Made by a program: the position numbers and the translations under genes
Assembly (NCBI RefSeq): GCF_000344685.1
Contig: NW_006920419.1
Span: forward strand, 315,352-330,111
Length of the DNA: 14,760 bases
Direction of reading: 5' to 3'
From: Gloeophyllum trabeum ATCC 11539
Taxonomy: Eukaryota; Basidiomycota; Agaricomycetes; Gloeophyllales; Gloeophyllaceae
Notes under the pieces: generated by a model
The model's input: only the letters and a program-made list of their open reading frames with translations
The model's database searches: none
What the model was told of the DNA's origin: nothing
In this document: positions 1-7,977 of the stretch, in pieces
How positions within the stretch are numbered: position 1 is the stretch's first letter
How the letters are laid out: each line of letters begins with the position of its first letter

Positions 1-490
1 CCACATGCTCGTCCTAGGTCCTAGAGGTAGCCTCGACGCGTCAATGCTCGCTTGAAGTGCCTCATCACGCGGTACTGCAGGCTGATCACGTGCGGATTAG
101 CTCCGGCCGCTTGCTGACTGATACGTTCCGTCCGGCCGTCGATTTACGTCCGCTGACTCGGTCGCTTTGACGGAAACGAAGGGGAGTGATGACTGGGGAG
201 TGGTAATACCAATGACTCACTGCGACGCGGGCCTCCGCCGTTCCCGGAGATAATTAGTCACAAAGATATTCTTCCGGGTGACTTCGGAGCGTCTGGCAGC
301 GGAGCTAAATCATTTCGGTGATCTGCGCCTGCCTTGAGGACGTTAGAAGGTCCGGAATTAAATCCAGAACCCTTCGTCGGTTACTTGTCGCGTAAGAGGT
401 TCGACAGGTGGTGTCGAATAAACTTTGGAGGGGATGTATGGTGTGTCAAATTCGCAATTTCGGGGGTCAGAAGATCGCTGGGGCTTATCA
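1..490 (+). mobile_element. Non-autonomous TIR transposon, copy A (cut by window edge)
   Basis: This stretch is homologous, in reverse complement, to 3144-3609 (copy B) along its whole length, at roughly 90% by eye, and more distantly to about 10260-10753 (copy C). All three copies end at the same point, GGGGCTTATCA, here at position 490, which defines a terminus whose inward reading is TGATAAGCCCC. The left end lies outside the window. No coding frame spans it. It carries the family's short motif (CCGGAGNTAAAT in either orientation) near 96-106, 244-256, 299-310 and 351-364. The right flank begins ACGG; the matching left target duplication is not visible. Strand follows the orientation shared with copy C and is a convention. 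Confidence 0.8.
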
Positions 491-1077
491 ACGGATAGTG
501 GGGACTTGTGTAGCACTCTGTTAGGTTTTGGTTGTATTGGATGCAGAGCCACTGGGACAAATAGGTACAAACAGCTTGACTATGTACTGAGCCACTGTAT
601 TTCCTTTGTTCCTTAGTCCGTGCAATTGACCTTGCCTTTGGTTTGTGTATGTGTCTGGGCCTGGTGTGCTTATGGCCACCCATCTTATGCTTCCCTGTTC
701 TGCCTGCTGCTAACACATTCCTTATGCCATAGTACTACATCTGTTCTGGTTGCTCTCATCAATATTATTAATACCTAAAATACTTCAAGGCCTCAAGTCA
801 TCCTGTAGTCCAAGGTACAGCCTTTATATGCAGCATGAGGTATCATCTCTACCTGAGGTTACAAGCTGATGTCCAGTAAAGCCCAAGGAGAATGTCAACT
901 CGGTATCAGGGCGGTCTTGCTAAGATGTCCCTCGCTAAGTCTCAAGAAGACCCCACTCTGACCTCAGCGCTGACATCTCAAATGATGGCACACATGTCTC
1001 TGGGCAGAAATGCTGAAACAAGGTCACATCAGGGTCTACCAGGCCTTCCGAAGTGAGGTTGATGCGAGACCTCGGCT
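491..1077. other. Gene-free stretch with one coding relic
   Basis: Between TIR copy A and the copia element I see no open gene, RNA gene or recognised repeat. The short ORFs at 425-616 and 381-716 run across the end of copy A and have no recognisable motif. The only coding signal is the minus-strand relic listed separately at 852-1079. This is the sequence into which the copia element inserted: its left half ends at 1077 and resumes at 6822. Confidence 0.6.
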
Positions 1078-1079
1078 AT
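852..1079 (-). pseudogene. Decayed coding relic of unknown family
   Basis: Read on the minus strand from 1079 this frame runs 76 codons. It contains protein-like stretches such as DVSAEVRVGSS and YRVDILLGLYWTSACNLR. It has four stops (1029-1031, 978-980, 942-944, 906-908), all TGA and none TAA or TAG. A CGA-to-TGA change at a CpG would explain each one, the same decay seen in the neighbouring elements. It ends at CTCAG|GTAGAG, which resembles a 5' splice site, so it may be an old exon. Across the copia target site the frame continues a few codons into 6822 and beyond, then meets TAA. I do not recognise the family. A chance frame remains possible. Confidence 0.35.
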
Positions 1080-1082
1080 GAC
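1078..1082. repeat. Left target-site duplication of the copia element
   Basis: ATGAC lies immediately before the TGTTGG start of the 5' LTR and again, unchanged, at 6817-6821 right after the 3' LTR. Five bases is the usual target duplication for Ty1/copia integrases, so this fixes both ends of the element. Confidence 0.9.
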
Positions 1083-1321
1083 TGTTGGTGCTTGACGTGC
1101 TTGATGCGCTTGGATGGGTCAGAGCGTGGGAAACTGCCACAACGAGAGCAATGTGCTGAGAAGCGATTTGGATCACCTGTGGCACATACGGGACGCTTGG
1201 ACTGTTTCTGGACTGTATATATATGCGCTGTAGCCTTGTAGCACTTCAGCAATTTTCACTATTGACTGTACATCCACTCTAGTCTAATCGACTACCCTGA
1301 ATCTACCGCGCTATTTCTACA
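1083..1321 (+). repeat. 5' LTR of the copia element
   Basis: 239 bp from TGTTGG to TTTCTACA, the same length as the 3' copy at 6578-6816 with no indel between them. I count 14 differences, 13 of them transitions; 11 sit at sites where CpG in one or both copies has become TpG or CpA. The LTR should carry the promoter and polyadenylation signals of the element. Confidence 0.95.
1216..1224 (+). promoter_or_regulatory. TATA box in the 5' LTR
   Basis: TATATATAT lies 134 bases into the LTR and is kept exactly at 6711-6719 in the 3' LTR although the bases around it differ. It is the only TATA-like site in the LTR, so transcription would start about 25-40 bases downstream, leaving a short R-U5. The role is inferred from position and motif. 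Confidence 0.6.
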
Positions 1322-1339
1322 GGTTAGGAGCCCGCGCTC
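1322..1339 (+). promoter_or_regulatory. Putative primer-binding site (half-tRNA type)
   Basis: The bases right after the 5' LTR are GGTTAGGAGCCCGCGCTC. They lack the TGG that pairs with a tRNA 3' CCA end. Their complement, GAGCGCGGGCTCCTAACC, reads like the 5' side of a tRNA anticodon arm: stem GCGGG, loop CTCCTAA with T33 and anticodon CCT, then the start of the 3' stem. This suggests priming by the 5' half of a tRNA-Arg(CCU), as Drosophila copia is primed by a 5' half of initiator tRNA-Met. The site can also fold on itself (1325-1331 with 1336-1342). Confidence 0.5.
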
Positions 1340-1407
1340 CTAGATTCTACGGAAAGTACCTTGAATCTCGCTCATCCTTATCAAGCTATCAAACTCTATC
1401 TGCCACT

Positions 1408-2172
1408 ATGTCTACTTCCGACTCCTCCTCCCTCTGCCGAATCGACCCGCTCCACGGCGACAACTACCCTACATGGCGAATCAAGATGCAAGATGTTCTC
1501 ATGTTCTCGGGTCTCTGGGACTACGTTGATGGCACCATCACGACCCCCGATGTCGCTGTCACGCCCGCGCCACCCGCGGCTGATGCAAAGGGTGAGAAGT
1601 CCGACCTGCCGGCTGGCGCCGCAGTTGGCACGATGACGACCGCACTTTGGAAATGCAACAAACAGTTGGCACTTTCGCAGATTCGGCTCCAAGTTGCGGA
1701 TTCGCACATTGTGTATGTTGCCAGTTGCACCACTGCAGCGGAAGCATGGAAGACTCTTGAAGATATGTTTGCTTCACGAGGCCCAATGGCCCTTGTCACC
1801 GCCCGCAGGAACTTCTTCCGCGCTGAGTGTGATGACAACATGCCCATTGAGGATCATATTCAGACCATGAAGTCCTATCTTGCTGAAATCCACCGCCTGG
1901 GATCCACTGCGATAGATGATGGAGAATTTGCCATTACCCTCCTTACCTCGCTTCCCGAATCCTGGAATACCTTCATTCAGTGCATCGACACCGCCACCCT
2001 TACATCATCGGCTCGGCTCATCTCTCGCATTCTTGAAGAATCATGCCACCGTTTGGCTAAAAACTCCAATTCTGCATTCCTGGCTCGGAAAGGGCCGGCC
2101 GCACACCACATGCACCAACTGTGGCAAACGTGGACATGCCAAGGAAGCCTGTTGGGCGAAAGGGGGGGGGGG
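1408..2172 (+). pseudogene. gag: Copia gag (capsid and nucleocapsid), frameshifted
   Basis: Gag forms the virus-like particle and binds the element's RNA. The frame opens 86 bases after the LTR at 1408 (MSTSDSSSLCRIDPLHGDNY). It reads as a copia-type gag domain of about 225 residues, with the usual early NYxTWRIKMQDVL segment and a later EDHIQTMKSYLAEIHRL segment. The zinc knuckle CTNCGKRGHAKEAC (CX2CX4HX4C, 2111-2152) is in the next frame, so a net +1 shift happened between about 2085 and 2105. A run of 11 G at 2162-2172 then shifts the frame once more into pol. Short ORFs on the other strand here are shadows. The start is chosen as the first ATG of the long frame and has a gag-like N-terminus. 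Confidence 0.9.
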
Positions 2173-3143
2173 CAGAGGGCCAAGGCCCCAAAGGCCCTTC
2201 TGCACATATTGCATGGGAGAGCGACGAATACACTTTCCCAGCTATAGAGCAACCGTTCTCCCATGACACCATTGAGGAACACCTTGGTCAGCCTGTTGAG
2301 TGGGTCCACACAGCCCGGCTCTCCGGAGACCGCATCTGGTTCCCTGACAATGGTGCGACCACCCACATCGCTGTTGCCCGGAACCACTTCATGGAGTACA
2401 CTACCGGCAGTTTCAGCAATATCAATGGCATCGGTAACCCGTGTCCGGTTGTCAGACATGGGACGGTCCGCTTACGGTGCAAAGTTGGCACCACATACAG
2501 CACTCTGACCCTGCGTGATGTTGCCCACGTGCCCTCGGCACCCAGTAATCTACCATCCCTATCCAAGGTTGATGATGCCGGCGGCCACTACATTGGTGGC
2601 GGTGGGAGATTGGACATTACCGACTCCACAAAACAGAAGGTCCTTGCGGTTGCCCACAAGAAACACGGCCCAGGCCAGCTCTACATCTTAGATTGCGAAG
2701 TGGTCATCCCAGAACATTCTGTTCACATGGCTGTGCAGAAGCGCTCCTGGAATGAATGGCACCGCATACTCGCTCACATTAACATGGGGGCTGTCAAAAT
2801 GCTCAAGGACAAAGAAATGGTCATTGGCATGGAGATTGACATGTTGTCCGATCCTCATTGCCAGTGTGAGGCATGTATCAAAGGGAAGCAGCATGTCGAA
2901 CCTTACCCGAATGAGCCTCCCATGCCGGTTGCGAACATTGCTGAGCTAACCATTTCCGACGTCTGGGGGCCTGCACCTGTCACTGGACTGCACAGCGAAA
3001 AGTATTTCATCACTTTCACGGACGTCAAGTCCCACCAAACGGTACTCTATTTTGGGGATTCCAAAAATATCATCGCTGAGAAGTTCGACCAATACTGGGC
3101 GTTTCTCGAAACCCAGTCCGAGCACAAGATGAAGCATTTTCGC
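2173..3143 (+). pseudogene. pol: Copia pol, 5' part: protease and N-terminal integrase, cut by copy B
   Basis: This open frame follows the G run. The protease site reads PDNGATTHI (aspartate codon 2346-2348), with asparagine where copia proteases usually have serine or threonine (DSG/DTG), so activity is doubtful. Next comes the GAG-pre-integrase zinc region, with WHRILAHIN and then CQCEAC giving the HHCC set (about 2757-2875). The integrase core starts with ISDVWGP, whose aspartate (2958-2960) is the first of the DDE triad. The frame stops at HKMKHFR because copy B inserted after 3143. The rest of the integrase resumes at 4247 in another frame. Confidence 0.92.
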
Positions 3144-4242
3144 TGATAAGCCCCAACGATCTTCTGACCCCGAAATTGCGGACTTGACACATCGTACATC
3201 CCCTCCAAAGTTCATTCGACACCACCTGTCGAACCTCTTACGCTACAAGTAACCGATGATGGGTTCTGGATTTAATTCTGGACCTTCTAACGTCCCCAAG
3301 GCAGGTGCAGATCACTAACAGACGCTCCGAAGTCACCCGGGAGAATACCTTTGTGACTAATTATCTCCGGGAACGGCGGAGGCCCGCGTCGCAGTGAGTC
3401 ATTGTTGCCACTCCCCAGTCATCACGCCCCTTCGTTGCCGTCAAGCGACCGAGTCAGCGGACGTAAATCGATGGCCGGATGGAACGTATCAGTCAGCAAA
3501 CGGCCGGAGCTAAACCGCATGTGATCGGCCTGCAGTACCGCATGATGAGGCACTTTAAGCAAACATTGACGCGTCGAGGCTACCTCTAGGACCTAGGACG
3601 AGCATGTGGAAACACGGCAGGATCGTATGGGACGTGGTATAGCAGTGGGCAAAGGCTGAATAATTGTGTGGGTTGCAGAGCATGTTTGTTATTTAACTCC
3701 AGACGGGCGCAAAGCCATTCCAATGGCATAAAAATGTATGGAGCATAGTAGAAAATACAAGTTTTGTACTTCACCCTCCCAGCGTATCAGATTTACCGTC
3801 TCAGCGACCCTCGAAGTCCCCTCGCGTCGGACTTAGCGTCTACAATCGATCCTAGCTTTGCCAATAGGCCTGACTCGTCGAAATTAAATAACTCTGCCGT
3901 CGCATATCGATCCTAGTAAGCCCCGGATTTAAAGTATAAAATTCACCAAGCGTCTGTAGGCAAGAGACTATTGTGTGGGTTCAGTGGAACTCCCCACCCG
4001 GGCTACTGGCAAACTTCGGAGATAAATACTCCGGAGAATCGCTATACTGTTTGTTTCAGGCCTCAAGATTTTGTTTATTTAGGTTTTCCTACGGGCTACC
4101 CTACGGCGTCTTACTTCTCCCCCTCCCTTCGAACTTAAATATTACCCTTCAATCGCCTTAGACCGCCTCCACCCATACCACTGGGTATTTTAGGTTTTAT
4201 TTCTTTTTGGTCTTTGGTGTTGTTGTGTGTTAGTGCATATCA
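3144..4242 (-). mobile_element. Non-autonomous TIR transposon, copy B, nested in the copia integrase
   Basis: 1099 bp, starting TGATAAGCCCC and ending GTGCATATCA, so the inverted ends are TGATAAGC and TGATATGC. It is the reverse complement of the family members at 1-490 and 9621-10753, and homology to copy C runs end to end. The flanks TCGC (3140-3143) and TTGC (4243-4246) fit a 4-bp target duplication with one CpG-to-TpG change. Removing the element and one flank leaves the integrase frame in register (R, V, D, N), which supports these ends. It has no transposase or other long frame. A 4-bp duplication is known for Sola and some Academ elements, but the superfamily cannot be assigned from the ends alone. 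Confidence 0.85.
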
Positions 4243-4246
4243 TTGC
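4243..4246. repeat. Right target-site duplication of copy B (TTGC, paired with TCGC at 3140-3143)
   Basis: Length four is the value that restores the integrase reading frame; lengths one and seven also keep frame, but seven shows no match. The single difference is C to T at a CpG. Confidence 0.6.
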
Positions 4247-5129
4247 GTAGATAACAGTGGTGAATACATCAATAAAGACTTTATCGCCAAACTCAACAGC
4301 CTCGGCATCATCCTCAAAACCACGGCACCCCATTCCCCGGCACAGAATGGCATTGTGGAGCGCCTCAATCGCACTCTCTTAGAGCACGCGTGTGCAATGC
4401 TCATCACGCACAATTTGCCTAAGTTTCTGTGGCCCAAGGCGGTTGCATACACGTGCTACATCAAGAATCGATCACCTACCAAGCCTCTGGGTCACATCAC
4501 CCCCGAGGAAGCGTTTATGGGCCGGAAGCCGGACATCTCCATGTTACAGGAGTTCGGCTCCAAGTGTTGGGTGCTCGATCAATCAAACGATCACTGGAAG
4601 CTGGATCCTAAGTCCAGACCCGTGGTTTTTGTAGGCATGGCTGATGGCTCGAAAGCCTGGCGCTATTGGGAGCAGGGCAAACGCCGCATTGGCAAGTCAA
4701 GGAATGTCATTTTTGAAACTTACACCCCGTCAATCGACGTTCATGTCCCGTCTGCTGCGATTGAGGGGGAGTCCCCAACCACAAACAATCACTTGCAGAA
4801 CACCGACATCAACGACAAACGCGCCACTCGTACAAAAGCTGCTCGTCCACTGCCACCACCACGCGAGCCAAGCAAACGCATCGCAAGCTTACCCGTTACG
4901 GTAAACTATCACACCCTACAGAAAGTCCTGAACCACCCGGCACCGGAACCAAAAGCAGCAGAAGATGACACCATAGATCAATCTCAGATTGATGATCATG
5001 CCCACATTGCCTTTTTAGGGCAGGAGGAAGATGAACCAACAACATATCAGCAAGCGCTGGACAGTGATCACCGAGAGGACTGGGGCAAAGCAATGGACAC
5101 TGAGATCGCACAACTGGAATCAATGAATT
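4247..5129 (+). pseudogene. pol: Copia pol, middle part: C-terminal integrase and start of RT
   Basis: The integrase resumes with VDNSGEYIN, which holds the second catalytic aspartate (4250-4252). NGIVERLNRTL follows with the catalytic glutamate (4358-4360), so all three DDE residues are present although copy B separates them. A copia-type C-terminal region follows (FGSKCWVLD, then a proline- and charge-rich linker), and then the start of the RT region (YQQALDSDHREDWGKAMDTEI). At about 5129 the frame hits a TGA: the conserved RT segment goes from LESMN straight to ELPPDQKAVGNKW. A short deletion has removed a few residues and shifted the frame. The apparent ATG at 4214 lies inside copy B and is not a real start. 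Confidence 0.92.
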
Positions 5130-6590
5130 GAGTTACCGCCAGATCAAAAGGCTGTCGGAAACAAATGGGTATATCACATCAAATATGATGCCGCAGGAAA
5201 CCTTGTCAAGTACAAAGCACGGCTCATGGCCCAAGGCTTCTCTCAGATACCGGGAGTAGATTTCAAGGAAACATTCTCACCTGTTGTCCAACTCGAATCA
5301 CTCCGCATTATGCTCGCCATCGCCACCATCCTAGATCTGGAGATCAAACAGCTCGATGTGGTAGGCGCTTACCTAAATGGCTTCCTTAAAGAGACTATCT
5401 ACATGAAGCAGCCACGTGGGTACGAAGATGGCACCAATAGAGTATGTAAGCTCCTCCAGACCCTCTATGGTCTCAAGCAAGCCGGACGCGAGTGGCACGA
5501 AGTTCTAGACAATTTCTTGACCAGCCGCGGATGGAAAATCATTAATGTGGAACCTTGCATCTATTGATGTAACACCGATGACGGTCCCAGCTTCATTGCA
5601 GTGCATGTGGACAATCTCACAGCTGCCGCCAAAACCAAGGCGCTTATTGCTCAGCTTAAGGATGAACTCAAAACGAATTTCCAAATGTCAGAGCTTGGAC
5701 CGATCAAGCACATCCTCGGCATTGAAGTTATCCGAGACAGGGAACGAAAGACGTTACACCTTTGTCAATGAGCATACATTGACAAAGTCTTAGCACGTTT
5801 CAAAATGGACCAGTCAAACCCAATATCCACCCCAATGGACGAGGGGCTGCAACTATGCAAGACACCTGAAGGTGCCTCACATCCGGAAATGGCAAATGTC
5901 CCTTATCGGGAAGCAGTCGGCTCCCTGATGTACCTTGTGGTTGGTACCCGCCCCGATATTGCATACGCAGTCCAGACACTGGCGCAATTCTCGCAGAACC
6001 CAGCACCAGAACATTGGAACACCACAAAATGTGTCTTACAGTACCTCAAGGGGACTAGGGATCTGGCTCTGGTCTACAACGGACAAACAGACGGCATTTG
6101 CCCTCACGGATACTCGGACTCCAACTGGGCGGGAAATGTCAATGACAGACGATCGATTGGAGGCAGCGTCTTCCTACTAGGGAATGGCGCGATATCATGG
6201 TCATCAAAGAAGCAAAGATCCGTCACTCTCAGCAGCACCGAAGCTGAATACGTCACACTTGCCTCAGCCGCGAGCCAAGCGATTTGGCTCCGATCACTAT
6301 TCTCGGAACTAGGATTTCCTCAAGATGGGCCGACGATTATCTATGGAGACAACAATGGCACTCACGCCCTAGCACACAATCCGACAGATCACAGCCGCAC
6401 CCGCCACATCAATATCAAATACCACTTCATCCGTGAACACATCTTGGAGCGCAAAGATCTTGAGGTCAAACGAGTCCCGGGGACCGATAACCCGGCTGAC
6501 ATTTTCACGAAGGCACTAGGGCGACAGAAATTTCAAGACTTCCGTGAGAAAATAGGATTGCACGCGTTGAGGGGGAGTGTTGGCGCTTGA
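5130..6590 (+). pseudogene. pol: Copia pol, 3' part: reverse transcriptase and RNase H with point-mutated active sites
   Basis: One frame runs from ELPPDQKAVGNKWVY to the end at 6590, broken only by TGA at 5565-5567 and 5769-5771; CGA is the likely parent of both. RT motifs are clear: YKARLMAQGFSQ, DVVGAYLNGFL, LYGLKQAGREWH. The catalytic YVDD box reads HVDN (5604-5615), losing an essential aspartate by GAT to AAT. RNase H follows with GYSDSNWAG, SSTEAEYV, YGDNNG and RTRHINIKYHFIRE. In these the usual DADW and HID aspartates are asparagine (6123-6125 and 6411-6413). Each of the three changed codons follows a C, so each fits a CpG-to-CpA change. The stop lies inside the 3' LTR. Confidence 0.95.
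6569..6577 (+). promoter_or_regulatory. Polypurine tract
   Basis: GAGGGGGAG directly abuts the 3' LTR start TGTTGG. This is where plus-strand DNA synthesis is primed in LTR retrotransposons. It overlaps the last codons of pol, as is common in copia elements. Confidence 0.85.
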
Positions 6591-6816
6591 CGTGCTTGAC
6601 ACGCTTGGATGGGTCAGAGCGTGGGAAACTGCCACAACAAGAGCAACGTGCTGAAAAGCAATTTGGATGACCTGTGGCACATACGGGATGCTTGGACTGT
6701 TTCTGGACTGTATATATATGTGCTGTAGCCTCGTAGTACTTCAGCAATTTTCACTATCGACTGTACATCCACTCTAGTCTAATCGACTACCCTGAATCTA
6801 CTGCGCTATTTCTACA
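6578..6816 (+). repeat. 3' LTR of the copia element
   Basis: 239 bp, TGTTGG to TCTACA, aligned without gaps to 1083-1321 at 225 of 239 positions (94%). The TATA box is at 6711-6719. It would supply the polyadenylation site of the genomic RNA. Confidence 0.95.
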
Positions 6817-6821
6817 ATGAC
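6817..6821. repeat. Right target-site duplication of the copia element
   Basis: ATGAC, identical to 1078-1082. The sequence from 6822 to 6888 is the continuation of the old insertion site and holds nothing else I can name. Confidence 0.9.
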
Positions 6822-6888
6822 CTCACGAGAACCTTATGACACATTGGGCGTGTATCATGAGCAAACTGTATACCTGTATATAGCCATT

Positions 6889-7819
6889 CAGCTGGTGTGG
6901 AGTCAAGAAGAGTCCAGTTTGTAGGGTTGTAGTTGAGATTTTGTAACAATTTTCAGGGTTGTAGTCACCATTTTGTGACATTTTGTAGGTTTGTGATGGG
7001 CGCTTTGGGGGACTTTGAACCACTTGTAGGGATTTGTATGAATTTGTGAACATGATTAGCTGGGTGTGTACTGGACAGGTGGGGTACAGGTTTTGGCAAT
7101 TATCCCATTGGATTTCGGGCTATTTATTAGCAATAAATAATTTTTTCACCACCAGCTCCAAAAGTGTTTCTTTTTTGGTTTGCACCACCAATACATACCA
7201 CAATGCTACGCCCTTTGGGGACCATACATACCCAATATTAGGCTACAGGTTTACTCCAGAGTCCGAGAGTTAGCCATCATTTGCAGGAGTATATCACATG
7301 TCTCCATTGTAGAGTAGTGACATCTTTGTGTTTGGGGGGGAGGGTATATAGACTGTAGGGAGCAAAAGTGGTAGCCAGGGAGAGGTTCTAGGAGGGGTAT
7401 AAGCTGAAAGCAGTAGCTGGATGGGATCTGGTCAGAATCTCTCGGACTCTGGAATAAACCTGTAGCCTAATATTGGGTATGTATGGTCCCCAAAGGGCGT
7501 AGCATTGTGGTATGTATTGGTGGTGCAAACCAAAAAAGAAACACTTTTGGAGCTGGTGGTGAAAAAATTATTTATTGCTAATAAATAGCCCGAAATCCAA
7601 TGGGATAATTGCCAAAACCTGTACCCCACCTGTCCAGTACACACCCAGCTAATCATGTTCACAAATTCATACAAATCCCTACAAGTGGTTCAAAGTCCCC
7701 CAAAGCGCCCATCACAAACCTACAAAATGTCACAAAATGGTGACTACAACCCTGAAAATTGTTACAAAATCTCAACTACAACCCTACAAACTGGACTCTT
7801 CTTGACTCCACACCAGCTG
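6889..7819. repeat. Near-perfect long inverted repeat (possible foldback element)
   Basis: The left arm (6889-7269, 381 bp) is the reverse complement of the right arm (7439-7819, 381 bp). By eye the only mismatch is C at 7254 against T (A on the plus strand at 7454). The loop 7270-7438 is 169 bp and unique. The arms begin CAGCTGGTGTGG at the outside. I see no convincing flanking duplication (TAGCCATT against GCACCCTT). The arms carry short G/T-rich words such as TTTGTAGGG. Matching ORFs of about 80 codons in both arms are mirror images of one sequence with no known motif, and I do not call them genes. A transcript through the region would fold into a 381-bp hairpin. An assembly artefact cannot be excluded. 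Confidence 0.9.
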
Positions 7820-7977
7820 GCACCCTTTTGGGGCCCTAAGGCAAGGCGTCGACATAGAGTATTTCCTAGCTATTTTCTTCTCTGGGTGGCTCTCTACTTC
7901 TCTCACTCGAACATTGGGCTCGTTTTTCTCTCTATCACTACTAGACTACATAATATACATAATTCAATAATCCAGGT
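7820..7977 (+). promoter_or_regulatory. Probable 5' UTR of the LINE
   Basis: This stretch joins the inverted repeat to the LINE ORF1. It is pyrimidine-rich (CTCTCTACTTCTCTCACTCG near 7890, TTTTTCTCTCTATCACTACT near 7922) and leads to the ATG at 7978. The element's true 5' end is not marked by a target duplication, so the left border is approximate. Confidence 0.45.

Larger units (their letters stand above)
1083..6816 (+). mobile_element. Ty1/copia LTR retrotransposon, full length but dead, with a nested TIR element
   Basis: The element is 5734 bp including a 1099-bp nested insertion, about 4.6 kb without it, which is normal for a copia element. It has LTRs of 239 bp (TG...CA), identical 5-bp flanking repeats, a primer site after the 5' LTR, a purine tract before the 3' LTR, and domains in the order gag, protease, integrase, reverse transcriptase, RNase H that defines Ty1/copia. 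The frame is broken at about 2095, at the G run 2162-2172, by copy B at 3144, at about 5129, and by TGA at 5565 and 5769. It cannot move by its own proteins. The LTRs differ at 14 of 239 positions, so insertion was not recent. Confidence 0.95.

Noticed and set aside
1322..1343. Self-priming of the Tf1 type
   Set aside because: The complement of the primer site does not occur near the expected transcript start in the LTR, so the first bases of the RNA could not pair with it.
1396..2566. Minus-strand ORFs opposite copia gag and protease
   Set aside because: They are shadows of the gag-pol frames, which carry recognisable motifs.
7034..7674. Two near-identical ORFs of about 80 codons on opposite strands
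   Set aside because: They are the same sequence in the two arms of the inverted repeat, with no known motif. The duplication follows from the DNA structure and does not show selection for a protein.
7680..7700. GGTTCAAAGTCC in the right arm as a Pol III B box
   Set aside because: It has one extra base against the B-box consensus, and no A box lies at a proper distance upstream.
6881..7827. 8-bp target duplication around the inverted repeat
   Set aside because: TAGCCATT and GCACCCTT match at only four of eight positions, so the ends of the element remain unproven.
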